Position numbers and translations under genes: made by a program. Positions 48,301 to 59,702 of a DNA stretch of 64,000 nucleotides are shown here, one piece after another (position 1 is the first letter of the stretch; each line of letters opens with the position of its first letter). The stretch covers positions 20,077,584 through 20,141,583 of the forward strand of contig NC_133300.1 of NCBI RefSeq assembly GCF_005239225.2, given 5' to 3'. This DNA is from Populus alba (taxonomy: Eukaryota > Streptophyta > Magnoliopsida > Malpighiales > Salicaceae). Below the pieces are notes generated by a model, which saw only the letters and a list, made by a program, of their open reading frames with translations, was not told the origin of the DNA and ran no database searches.

Positions 48301-50592
48301 CATCGGGTTCAGATTTTTCAGCAGGCCTTTTTAAGGGATACCAACCCATGGGAAAGTTTCCTCCATTTACTTGCCAAAAACCAGGTCCATTCCCACACAA
48401 TGGTCCATTGAACTACAGGCAAAATGGAAGAATGTGGACTGGGAATTACAGAAACAAATCAAGAGACAGATTCGATAAAAATTATGATTTTGAAAACCAA
48501 ACTGAATTAACTCGTGGTCCTAGGGCATCCAACAAAAATGCTCCATTGGATTCGTTGGTCAACAAAAATGCTTCATTGGACTCCTCAGTAAAGGACGAGT
48601 TGGGAATTGCAATGCGTAAAGAGCAATATAACTTACCAGATTTTGAAACTGAGCATGCTAATGCCAAGTTTTTTGTTATCAAATCTTATAGTGAAGATGA
48701 CATTCACAAGAGCATTAAATATGATGTATGGGCAAGTACCCCAAATGGCAATAAGAAGCTAGATGCTGCATTCCACAATGCAGAAGAGGTTTCAAGTGAG
48801 ACTGGGTCCAAATGTCCAATTTTCCTCTTTTTTTCAGTAAGTTGGAAACAAACTTTTTTTCTTTTTGTGAAATGTTTCTGCAATTTCTCATAATGCTCCT
48901 ATATACAACTAAAGTTTAAAGGACCAAGTCCTCATTTATTTGTTTGGTTTTCCCATCCTTGATTTATCATAATGTCAGGTAAATGGAAGTGGACAGTTTG
49001 TTGGCTTTGCTGAGATGGTTGGTCAGGTTGACTTTAACAAAGACATGGATTTTTGGCAAATTGACAAATGGAACGGTTTCTTCCCTGTGAAGTGGCATGT
49101 AATAAAAGACATTCCTAATGGTCAGCTGCGGCATATTGTGCTTGAAAATAATGATGGGCATTCTGTAACTTTCAGCCGGGACACTCAAGAGGTTTCTCCT
49201 ATTCTTTCATTTAAGTGCATATGGCATCTCTCTGCGGAACTTGGTTTGGTCCTTTAATGAAGTTTACTAAACTCGTCTTTTCACAATGTCTTGTTTTGGA
49301 AAGTTTTGATATGGCACTTGAATATACCAAATCATGGTTGTATGCCCTCTATTTGATATATAGGGTGGGAAGAAGAAAATAATGCAGTGACAGCAAAGAG
49401 CAGAACTATGGCTATACTTGAATAAAATTTAATCGGGAACAAGAGGATGAAGTTTAGGGCTTGGAGGAAAAAAATTAAAAGTCTACATAGATTATCAGAA
49501 AACAGAAGTCTTGTAAAAGTCCTACTTTAGACCAGCTAAAAGCCTTAATCTCAATCCTTGTAGGAGAAGAAATCCTTAATTAAAAGTCATCTGATAAACA
49601 CATGAAATGGCTCAAGGACTCCTAGTTTTTTTATTTCTTCTATTTTTAAAAAGAGAATTTAAAACCAACAGGGAAACTGAAAAAGAATAGCTGCTTCATC
49701 CCTATTGTTGGCGGTTGGCTTGTTTGTTGGGTGGATTTAGTGTTTTGCTCATATAAAGGGTAACGATCAAGAGAAAGAGCAGATGCAAAAGACATTTTTC
49801 GTTGTCTACCATGATCTGAGATTTTAAACTTCTGATATCTCTGCAAGAAACCCTACTTGTAAATGGAATCTTGTGTGTAGTCTGGTCAAAGTGAAACCTT
49901 CCGCACATTTGTGCTCAATGTTTTCATGGTTGGTCTGACTAGACTGTCATGTAAATGTGCAGATTGTGCTCAAGCAAGGTTTGGAAATGCTTAATATTTT
50001 CAAGAGTTATTCTGCAAAAACATCTTTGTTAGATGACTTCAACTTCTATGAAAAGCGAGAGAAATCTCTTAATACCAAAAGGGGCAACAAGCCTGCAACT
50101 TTGCAAATGGAAATATTTAAGAACGGTGATTTCGCTGTAAGTTCCATGTCCTCTTTCCTTGTTAATTCCTCATTTATTTTTCTTGATCCTTAACTTTGAA
50201 CTGCTACCCCAGTTCTTTTCATATTGTGCTCAAACTGAGACAAAGACCATGACAATATGATAGCATACTGATTTTTATTCTCAGGTTCTTGCCAACTAAC
50301 ATTCTTGTTATCCATGTGCCTCCCTTCTCCTGAAATTTGGCTACGAAGTTTTTTGCTTTATTTATCTACTTAATGTAGTAGTTTTGTAACATTTTGTCAT
50401 TCCTCTGCTGCACAGAAGCATACAACAGCCGAAGAAGGGATATCAGAAGATGACTCAAGGACCAAGAAAACTACTAATCCCTCATCTCTTATCAATTTAA
50501 CTAAAAATCTCTCACTCAGTGGTCACATCCAGAAGAGTAACCCTATAAAGAAGCCAATAGGAAATTCAGATCCACCTGTTCCTTCACCATAG
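45393..50592 (+). CDS. ECT: YTH-domain m6A reader (ECT/YTHDF type)
   Basis: ECT proteins bind N6-methyladenosine in mRNA, mainly in the cytoplasm, and affect mRNA stability and development. Nine coding exons with GT/AG borders and consistent phase: 45,393-45,420; 45,553-45,599; 45,764-45,926; 47,286-47,350; 47,580-47,936; 48,294-48,836; 48,979-49,191; 49,963-50,136; 50,416-50,592. The product is 588 aa. Residues 1-340 are low-complexity and Tyr/Gly/Ser/Asn-rich ([29 protein letters not shown]), as usual for the disordered part of ECTs. The YTH domain covers about 343-480 ([43 protein letters not shown]). The three cage tryptophans are present: W366 (YDVW), W427 and W432 (DFWQIDKW). The start gives MATETKLGQ, and the second exon joins it in frame. 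The subclade was not determined. The leader may hold an upstream ORF. Intron 3 contains two long direct repeats. Confidence 0.93.
46360..46960. repeat. About 300-bp direct repeat in ECT intron 3
   Basis: A block with 'gatcagtcctcagtttcc', 'tagctgggacagcaacaga', 'cttagcttagacta' and 'gtactaatttaatgggatca' occurs at about 46,366-46,590 and again at 46,666-46,840. A 'gtggtagcag...tgctactgggtcgcctgat' block follows each (46,638 and 46,916). This accounts for much of the 1.36-kb intron. Confidence 0.8.
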
Positions 50593-52807
50593 GCTTTTTT
50601 AGGGCATTAGTAGGTTTGTCGCAGTGCTGTAGCTCTTAACAGTTTTAATCCCTTCATTCCGAGCCTTCTATTTCAGGGCTTCCCCCCCTTGAAAATGGGT
50701 GTTTATTTTCCAAAAGCGTCTTTTGGACTATCAGTTAGGTGGGTTAGCTGGTGATTGAAGGTGTTGCTTTTTTCTTTTTATCAATAATAGTAATAATAAT
50801 TTATTCCCAATTTTGTTTTGAACTTGATTCTCCTACCAACTTGGAATGCTGAGAAATTGTCTGGTTTATTGGAGATATGCTAGGAGGTGCCAGCAATCAA
50901 TGTATGATCCTAGATGACAAAGAAGTTAAAAACCAATTTTCTATGCAAAATGTAATATGTTCATGGATCTGAGCATCCAAGCAATCATCTCCTTGCTATT
51001 TATGTTAATAGAAGGTCACTGCCTGGTGCTTCTTCCATGGCAGAAAGAACAGTATACCGCATAGGGAAAATCAATGGCCAAGCTACCAAATTTAGTAAAT
51101 TTTTGCTTGTTCGATTCCTAATGTACTTGAAAGAAACAAAAGACAGACTCTCATCGTGGGGTTTGTCCCCCGTCGGCCTCCGATCGAACAGTTTCTCCCT
51201 CAGTCGACCTTCTTTGCAAGCTCTCCTTCATCTTATCATTCCCATTCGCCCCAGCTACCTTGTTTCCTCGTTTTGCTTTGAAACTATTAAATGCCAAAAT
51301 TTGCTGCGTTGTAACTCGTAGCAAAATGATCTGAGTCAACTCAATGAATCCTCTTGCTTTAATGTGAATAACTCCTGTTTTATCAGACTTAAAACAGTTT
51401 TTAGAAAAAAAATGGATAGAAAAAAATTAGTTTCAAAACATCCTTATCCAATGAAATAAAGGACCATGGTAATTCATTAACCTGTTACAGATTTTTTTTA
51501 GTTCTTTATATTTTTTAATCAAGTTCGCAGCGGAGTACTGGGCCATCAAACAAACTATATTTATTGAAACAATCGTGTTTTATTTTTTTACAAAACATTG
51601 ATTTAATCGGGTTTGGATCGGTAAACCCGGTCATTGAAACCTCACCAATTGGGTTCATCTAAATCAATGTTTTGTTCGACTTAATTAAGAAACTAGTCCA
51701 AACCAAGCTCTAAGTTCCTTTTTTTTTTGGATCAATTCACTAAACTAGATTTAATAATTATGTCATTATGGTATTTGAAGTAACAAAATAACCAAAAATA
51801 ACAAAAGGTGTTAAAAAAAACCAGTCCATTTTGTAATATTTGCATTATCTGACTTAACCTAAACCGTTAAAGTTAAGTAATGTGAATATTATAAATAAAA
51901 ATAGATTAAAAAAACTAAAAAATAAATGTTAAGGGTCAGGTGACATATCGAGATTTTTAAAACTTTGTCAATTTGACACAATTTATATACCTTCTATTAA
52001 TCTTATTTGATATTTGTGGATTGTTAAAGTTGATTAATGTGAATATTATAGATAAAAGTAGATAAAAAAAAAACCTAAAAAATAGATATTAAGGGTTTGG
52101 TGACAGGTTCGAAATTTTTTAAACTTTGTCAACTTGACTTAACCTGTATACTCTTTACTGAACTTATTTTTATATTTGATAATTTATGGATTGAGTATTT
52201 ATATTTATATTTTATTTAGAAATGTTTCGGCACAATAGTTCTTGTTAATGAACTTCTTTTTATTATATTTCTTTTAACTTAAAAAAAAATTGTCTTTTTG
52301 TTAGAGATAAACAAAGAGGTAACTAGAATTTAATAATAATGCAATATATAAAAATTAAACATAATATTTGGAAGTCCATCCATGTTTTAGGTTCATTTCT
52401 AAATATAGATGCATTAAAATTAGCAATAAAAATTCAAGTCGTGAATATCTATAACATCCATAAAATTTTTTAGCTCAAATTACTTAGGATAATTTTTTTT
52501 TAAATGAATCAAATTTATATTTTATAAAATATTAAAAATTAAATTAGATATAGTTACAAAAAATAAATTTAACCCAATTATATCCCTGAATAAAAATAAT
52601 CAAGGACAATATTGTTGTTGTGTCTTGGGTACAGGCTTTAAGCTTGGATCATGGGCTATGCATTTTGAGCCTACTTTATTATCCATTCAAGAGAATCAGA
52701 AATAAACCCTTAAACCCTAAAGCATAATTCTATCTTAAAAATCCTTTTTTTTTTGGTGTTGTTTGGACTCCGAGAAAAGAAACTGATTCATCCCGGAAAA
52801 AGAACAG
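50593..52807. other. Spacer between ECT and TruA-like genes
   Basis: The first 300 bp or so are ECT 3' UTR. A GC-richer stretch at 51,030-51,300 has open frames on both strands, but no domain was recognised. 51,400-52,500 is AT-rich, with two direct repeats at about 51,868-52,025 and 52,026-52,195 ('gttaaagtt.a.taatgtga' and 'ttaagggt..ggtgaca' blocks). Confidence 0.5.
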
Positions 52808-55800
52808 ATGACAGAAGTAAACCCAAAAGCCTCACCTGAAGAATCTCCGAACGAAAGACCTTCAAAGATCTCTAAAACCCTTCAAGAAGAAGGAGACTCG
52901 AGCGAGGAAGAAGAAGAAAAAGAAGAAAAAGAAGCTGTAGATAAATCAATGAAGCCAGGACTTCAACGTTACTTGGTAGCTGTTGAGTACATAGGCACTC
53001 GATTCTGTGGCTCCCAGCAACAGCTTAATCATAGAACTGTTGTTGGTGTCCTTCAGGTTCTTTTCTTTCTTCTTCAAATCATCACTCAACTTTGTTTTTT
53101 TCTGTGTAATACCTCGAAATTATAACAATAATTGTGTTGAATAATGCAGGAGGCATTTCATAAATTCATTGGGCAGCCTGTAACAATCTGTCTATCCAGT
53201 AGGACTGTGAGTTTTTATTTCTAGCTGGCCTGGATTCTTTTTATGGTTTAATTGATGGATGGCAGCATAGATGCTGAGTTTCTGCTAAAAATATAAAATT
53301 TAGGATGCAGGAGTACATGCATTGTCTAATGTTTGTCATGTTGATGTGGAACGCATAAGCAAAAGGAAGCCAGGTGAAGTGGTATGTATCTAATCTGCAA
53401 TTCATGTCGCAGTCGATTTCTGGCTAATTTTGTTTCGCATTTGATGCTGCTAATGTTATGGATTCATAGGAAATCCCGTTTCGTGCTCTTAGTTTTTTCC
53501 TTTTTAACTTCATGGAACATTTTGGGTTTGTAAATCTATGAAGAGTAGGGCATTGTTAGGATTTTTATTTGCCATACCTAAGAACTTGATCTTCATATAG
53601 AGGTTATTTGAAATCTGTTTGTTGGTATGATGGGTTCTCGTTTCACCTTGAGAGATGTAAATAATGGACAAAATTCATCATCTTGTTCAACAATGCTACC
53701 AAGCTTTTTTTCTCGACTGGCTCAGTGATTTTATTCATCCGTCCTACAACACTAGAGTCATTTCATTTATTCTGGTGCATAGTTTATACTTATACAGCTG
53801 CCTTTAAAATTTACCTGAGCTTCTGTTACGACTGCACACTTGTTGTTTCTGTTTTTATCAATTTGCAGTTGCCGCCTCACGAACCAGCAGTAGTCAGAAA
53901 AGCCGTGAACCATTTCCTGCAGGTATGTTTGTTAACCATTTAAGCCGTGAGCCTCTGCATCATCTTTCCCTTTCACCAATTCTTTAACACTTAGCTATAC
54001 TTGCATTTATTTACTTTTGGACATGGTACTTTGCTACTTGCATAGTGCGACAAACAGAAAAAAAGATCTGATTGTATTATGTGCATCACCTTCTATGTGG
54101 ACATGTTTGGATTGCTCTAATAGTGATTTATATGTTGGCATTTTCTTTTATAGAAATTGCATAAAACGTTCATCTTTTATTCATATTGGATCGCATCCTC
54201 ATGTGCTACTAGATACTAGATAGGCATCAATGACACTTTTTTCATTTGGTTTATGTGAGAAGAAGGAAGGTGATATTATGGTGACTGATGTTCGAAGTGT
54301 TCCGGCTCATTTCCATGCGAGATTCAAAGCCCAAGAGCGCACGTAGGTATTGATTAACTTTAGTTTTTTTTGTAAAAATTGCAAGTTTGCAACCACCAAT
54401 TGAGGCATGTGTATATTAGCTTGATTGAAGTGATGGCGTGTTGAATTTAAAGACTTTTTGCATGGAAGACCACCATCCGCCATAGATGATATGCTTGTGT
54501 GTCAGATGACTTTGGCTATAGTTATATAGTTTTGAGGTGATGAAATGAATTTCAAAATAGATGTAAGACATGCTGTCATAACACACCACCTTAACACTTA
54601 ATCTGTGGTCTGCTGTGCTAGACATACTTAACAACTTGTACTGCAGAGGATAAAGTTCGAAATATGCCATTTATTTTTTTAGGTACTTTTACCGCTTGCT
54701 GATTGGACCAGAGCTTTTGTCCACCTTTGAAAAAGACCGGGCATGGCATGTATCAGAGGAGTTAGATCTTGTTTCCATGCAGGTTAGAAACCATTGCCAA
54801 ACGAATTTGTTACCTTGTTTAGTCAATTGAAACGGCATTAATAATTGATAACAATGCAGGAAGCTTGCAAAGTTCTTGCTGGACATCATGATTTTAGTTC
54901 CTTCCGGGCATCTGGTTGTCAGGTTGCTCCCTATCTTCTAGATGCATTGCTTCTGGCTGCTTTGTCCATTTGTTGCTTACTTGATAGCTTTAATATGTAA
55001 AGGCAAGCTGTTCTGTTTTGCAAGGACTCCTAAGAGTAGCTTTGAGAGCTTTATGATTATGAGCTATCCAGAGCTAAAGTACTTTTCACTATTTTTATTT
55101 CTGTATAATAAACTTTCAAACCCAATCACACGAGTGTTGAAAGTGCTGTATCTTTCTGTGCATTGTTTGAGGGAAAAAACTCTTAACACAATATCTAGCC
55201 AATCTGTTCAAATGCTAACATTTATTGAACTGTTTATGATCTTATACAGTTGCTGATTTTTTTCAGGCAAAATCACCATTCAGAACCTTAGAAGAACTTT
55301 CTGTTTTGGAGGTGGTTTCAACTCCATATTTTCCATCGATCACAGAAAGAGAACAGAACAGTTCAAATGGGGAAGGTCCTCATTCATTCCATAACAAGTG
55401 TAAGACTGGCTTGCCAACTGGATCTATTTCCAATGGTATTATGGCAGGGGGCTTGAATAGTGGAACTGATTTAGGTTTTGGGATAAGGAGAAGACATCGC
55501 TGCTATGTCATAACAGCTCGTTCTCGCTCTTTTCTCTACCACCAGGTTGGCACTGTCTGTGTCCTGTGTTCTTTGGTTTGATTCTTTCGTTTCTGTTCCT
55601 GAAGTGAATACTGTATTTTGGAGCCGGTAGCCACGTGACACTGTTAAATTTATGATATGCACTAGAAATGAGAACCCAATGTGATTAACCTGGGGTAGCA
55701 ACAAAATTTGACGGCATCATGTGTTCATGTCGTATCCATGTTTCAAATGGCATCACAAACTTTTCTTGCTGTTTAAGCCTTTGTGATTGGCGAACTTAAA

Positions 55801-56089
55801 ACTTTAGTTGAATATTTTCAGGTTAGACTGCTTGTTGGTGTTCTTAAATCTGTCGGCACTGGAGATCTAACGGTTTCAGATGGTCTGTTCTCTGTTTACA
55901 TATCCCACAGCTGTACATGCACACACATAATTGCGAGTTTAATAATTTCTTAATTCACCTTTGGCCTGTGCAATTATTTTTTCTTTTCCAGTTGAAAGAA
56001 TACTGAATGCCAGGTCTATTACTGCTGCAAGTCCTATGGCTCCTGCATGTGGTCTCTACCTCGGACATGTTAAGTATGAGCTGCTGTGA
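52808..56089 (+). CDS. TruA-like tRNA pseudouridine synthase
   Basis: Converts uridine to pseudouridine in tRNA, in the anticodon stem-loop region for the TruA family. Ten exons: 52,808-53,056; 53,150-53,206; 53,304-53,381; 53,869-53,922; 54,260-54,342; 54,683-54,782; 54,860-54,922; 55,267-55,545; 55,822-55,882; 55,992-56,089. All join in phase; the product is 373 aa. Residues 20-46 are acidic (GDSSEEEEEKEEKEAVDK). The catalytic domain starts at about 53 (YLVAVEYIGTRFCGSQQQ; the usual Trp of GWQ is Ser). The catalytic Asp is D103 in SSRT-DAGVHALSNV, split by an intron. Later motifs are FHARFKAQERTYFYRLL, ACKVLAGHHDFSSF and FLYHQVRLLVGVLK. Residues about 240-295 are a Ser/Gly/Asn-rich insertion relative to bacterial TruA. 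No clear transit peptide; the acidic N-terminus suggests nucleus or cytosol, which is inference. The exon 5 acceptor could alternatively lie 3 bp downstream. Confidence 0.92.
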
Positions 56090-56454
56090 ATCCATGGTTA
56101 CCGAGAAATTTCTCCATATTTCGGAAACATGGTACTATCTCTTATGGAATGCTCCGATTCACGAACTTGGAATTGTGAGGACCATCATCTACGGGATCAG
56201 TTGGATCGTGCAGAGAGATGCTGGAACCTCGTGCAAGCTCAACCAACCTGTCAGGGCAGCTTGTTTTTCTTGAAAGCAAATTATGGGGTAATATTTTTCA
56301 AATTGTAAACATTGCATGCACATTATGTTCCTCATCTATGGTGCATGAACCATGAAAAATATTGGCATTATCCCGGTTCAGAAACTTGCTTTTCAGCTTA
56401 ATGTCATTGTGTTTAATTGTGCTACACCTAAATTACCTGCGGTTTAGCTTGTTC

Positions 56455-56650
56455 AGAGGGTGTTTGCGACATGACAGATGTTGCTTTTTAGAATGTTTTT
56501 TATGGAAATACATCAAAATAATATATATTTTTATTTTTTAAAAACTTATTTTTGATATTATACATCAAACTATCTAAAACATTAAAAAAATTTAATATGA
56601 AGAAAAAAAAATTTAATTTTTTTCAATCACAAACTAGATAAGAAAAAGAG
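56455..56650. repeat. Short dispersed repeat
   Basis: Starts around 'agagggtgtttgcgacatga' and continues with 'tacatcaaaataatatat', 'tatttttgatatta' and 'catcaaactatctaaaac' blocks. Similar pieces occur at 31,200, 44,640, 58,130, 58,800, 59,050 and 59,150 in this window, with A/T-rich middles and 'attttgatat...caaaaataattttt' themes, typical of a MITE-like family I associate with poplar. The remaining spacer to 57,254 shows no gene. Confidence 0.55.
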
Positions 56651-57254
56651 GCTTAGTCAACGGGAAAAATTTGGAAGAACAAGAATTTCTTCCATTGCTA
56701 TCCTTCTGTTTTTCTCGTGGGAGTTAAAACTCAAGGATTTGATCATTTTCTTCTCCAGAAAAAAACATTTCCAGAAGGCATAATGATTTTCCTTGGGGGA
56801 ATTACTCTTAAAAACTTGGAAAGGCATAAGAATAGCAAAGGAACATAAATAAAGAAGGATTAATTTCAAATCACACCAAAATAATTAACATTTGGACGAA
56901 GGGACGATCGTGAAGAAAGATGATGAATAATTCAACAGCTACCTAAAAGCAATGATGTCAGATGGGCTGGCTGGGCATGGACTCCATAGCTAGCTAACTT
57001 CACGCATACAAATTCAGACTAAAACATGCCTGTTCAAGTTAGGATGCAGTCGTCTAGAAACTCCATGACGAAAGCTTAAAACCTTTGACGACAAGTAATT
57101 GATTTATTAAAAATACCTAATCCCCATTTTAATACACGCATAACTAGCTTCAACCTCCTTCAAAATCCTTCAAATCAGCTTCTTGGTCATAAAGCTCGAG
57201 AACCCTAAATTATTCATCCTTGATTGATTTTCCTACACCCAAAAACCCAACAGT

Positions 57255-57953
57255 ATGTCTCTCAGACTAAGAACAACACCTTCCTCCAAGAAATCATCCA
57301 CACCTGCTGAAATATCCACAGAAAGTTCAAGCTCGACTACTAGCAACGATAGCATCAATAAGAACGAGCCTGAAACCCCAAGATCCCCATCAAGACCACC
57401 CACTTTCTCTCAAAGGGCAATCTCGCAAACCCTAACAAGTACAGCAAACCTAGCCAACCTCCTTCCCACAGGCACCCTCCTAGCATTCCAGATCCTCACC
57501 CCTATATTTACCAACAATGGTGCCTGTGATTCTGCCACAGCCCCCATGACCTCTGTCCTCCTTGCTCTCCTCGCTGTTTCTTGTTTTCTTGGCTCCTTCA
57601 CGGACAGTGTCAGGTCACCGACAGATGGACAAGTCTACTACGGTTTCGCAACCCTTAAGGGGATGTTTCTGTTTGACTGCCCGGATCCTGTTGGTTCAGG
57701 CTTGTCTGATCTGAGCAAGCTCAAGCTAAGGTTCATAGATGTGGTTCATGCAGTTTTATCAGTGCTTGTGTTTGTTGCTGTGGCTTTGAGGGATAAGAAC
57801 GTTTTGAGTTGCTTTTATCCTATGCCTAAACATGAGACTCAGGAGGTTTTGGATGTCATCCCTGTTGGGATTGGTCTCCTCTGCAGCTTCTTGTTTCTCG
57901 CTTTCCCTACCAGAAGGCATGGGATCGGCTACCCCGTTACACCAGGCAAATAA
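57255..57953 (+). CDS. DMP: DUF679 / DMP family membrane protein
   Basis: DMPs are small plant-specific four-span proteins of tonoplast, ER or plasma membrane. Members act in senescence and membrane remodelling, and one subgroup acts in gamete fusion. This one is intronless, as most family members are, at 232 aa. Residues 1-58 are a Ser/Thr/Pro-rich cytosolic tail (STESSSSTTSNDS). Membrane spans lie at about 66-86 (NLLPTGTLLAFQILTPIF), 97-115 (MTSVLLALLAVSCFLGSF), 160-178 (IDVVHAVLSVLVFVAVAL) and 198-218 (VIPVGIGLLCSFLFLAFP). Family signatures are LPTGTLLAFQ, SCFLGSFTDS, VYYGFAT, DVVHAVLSVLVF and FPTRRHGIGYP. The start is the first ATG, preceded by leader-like sequence. The subgroup was not assigned, so a link to fertilisation should not be assumed. 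Confidence 0.95.
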   Translation: MSLRLRTTPSSKKSSTPAEISTESSSSTTSNDSINKNEPETPRSPSRPPTFSQRAISQTLTSTANLANLLPTGTLLAFQILTPIFTNNGACDSATAPMTSVLLALLAVSCFLGSFTDSVRSPTDGQVYYGFATLKGMFLFDCPDPVGSGLSDLSKLKLRFIDVVHAVLSVLVFVAVALRDKNVLSCFYPMPKHETQEVLDVIPVGIGLLCSFLFLAFPTRRHGIGYPVTPGK

Positions 57954-59702
57954 TTGCAGCACATTGTGTCATGTGATCTCTCTGACTTGTAATGTTTTTT
58001 TATTATTATTATTATTATTTTATTTCTCAAAATAGGGTGTTGAAACATTCATTTCCACTTGATGTACCATGTCTTTACCTTATTAGAAAAGGGAGGAACC
58101 AGTAGAAAAGAGAGGAATTAGAAAGTTTGTTTAGTAGTGTAATTGTGATTGTTTTTTAAAATAAATTTTTATGTTAAAATATATGTTAATAATATATTTT
58201 TTAAAAAAAATTATTTTTTAATATCAGTACATTAAAATGATTTAAAAATACTAGAAATATATTAATTTGAAATTAATAAAAAATTAAAAAAAAAATCAAA
58301 TTTTACAAAAACACATATAAAATAGAAAAACAAACAAGCTTATAACTCTCACACATATACTTACATACGTGCGCACGAGAGGACTTTGATATAAGATTTT
58401 TTTTTTAATTTTGGTTTAGTTTGTGTATATATTGATTAATTTTATACATTTTAAAATTAATGATAATGTAAATATTTAGTGGTTCTAAAATTTTTTTAAC
58501 TCATAATTATTAAAAAAACAAACTTAAAATCTCAAGCTAAATTACATTAAAAGTATTTTCTTTAATTAGAAGAGAGATAGTTTTTAATCCAAAAAAAAAA
58601 ATAAATATTATTGAACCCAACAAGAGCACGCCTGCAACAGCAACTCTTTTGTGGCTCAAATCAGCTTAACAAGATCTTTGTTTCTCATTCCATGTATATA
58701 TCCATCAACAGCTTCTGATGATCTCATTATTATTTTTTATTGCATAAGAAAGATATATTCTTGTGCAAGCTTATTTATACAGCAACTGCAAGTGAAAATG
58801 TTTTAATTAGAGTTTTCCAAAATTTTGTAATTTTTTTTCTTTTAAATTAAAATTTTAGTGTTTTTTTATTGTTTTTATATTCTGATATTAAAAATAATTT
58901 TTTTAAAAAAATAAAATATATATTATATTGATATATTTCTAAGTAAAATAATCACTACCGTAATCCCAAACACTCTTGAAAAATAGATATTTCTTATAAC
59001 AATTTTATATGGTGTATTATGATGTGAAAAAATAAATTCTCTTAAAATTAATTGAAGATATTAAAAATAATTAAAAAAATAAAATATTTTTAAATAACTA
59101 AAAATATATATGAGTCATTGAGGTAATATGATAGTGATAGTTTTTTTAAAGTGTTTTTCGTTTTGAATTGCATAAAAAAAAATTTATTTTATTTTTAAAA
59201 AAATATTTTTGATATTAATATATTAAAACGAGTTAAAAATACCAAAAAAAATTAATTTCAAGAAAATTTAAAACAAAAATCATGAAACACGATCTTAACT
59301 GTAAAAATAAACAACTTCTAATCTCAAAATAATATCCACTTATAGATTTTCACCAATCCAATAATTCATGGATGTAGTTTTTAAGTTTGTTGTTGTAATA
59401 TTTTTCCTGATATTTAACACCACTCTTTAAAAATAATAATTAAAAAGCATAGTTATTAACCTAGAAATTCAATAATTGAAGAAACTCGAATTAAGTTTGT
59501 CGAACCGTACAAGATCTTTATGAGATCTGATTCTGAGCTGAATCTAACAAGTATGCCAAATAGTGGTCTAGCGCCACCTAAAATGAAGATATGAAATTGA
59601 ATAATAATAATAATAACCATAAAACTATAGAAGGCCATCTAGATCGCTACATGAGAACAATGGCAGTGTGAGTGACTCAGTCCCAGGATCTAACTCATCA
59701 CG
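57954..59702. other. AT-rich spacer with dispersed repeats
   Basis: An (ATT)n run at about 58,000-58,020 lies in the DMP 3' region. At least four pieces of the MITE-like family follow (about 58,130-58,330; 58,800-58,990; 59,040-59,110; 59,130-59,290). 59,460-59,640 shows an LTR-like short block of unclear origin. No gene is seen. Confidence 0.5.

Noticed and set aside
51037..51339. Overlapping frames on both strands in a GC-richer stretch
   Set aside because: No recognisable domain, splice support or codon signal; left as spacer.
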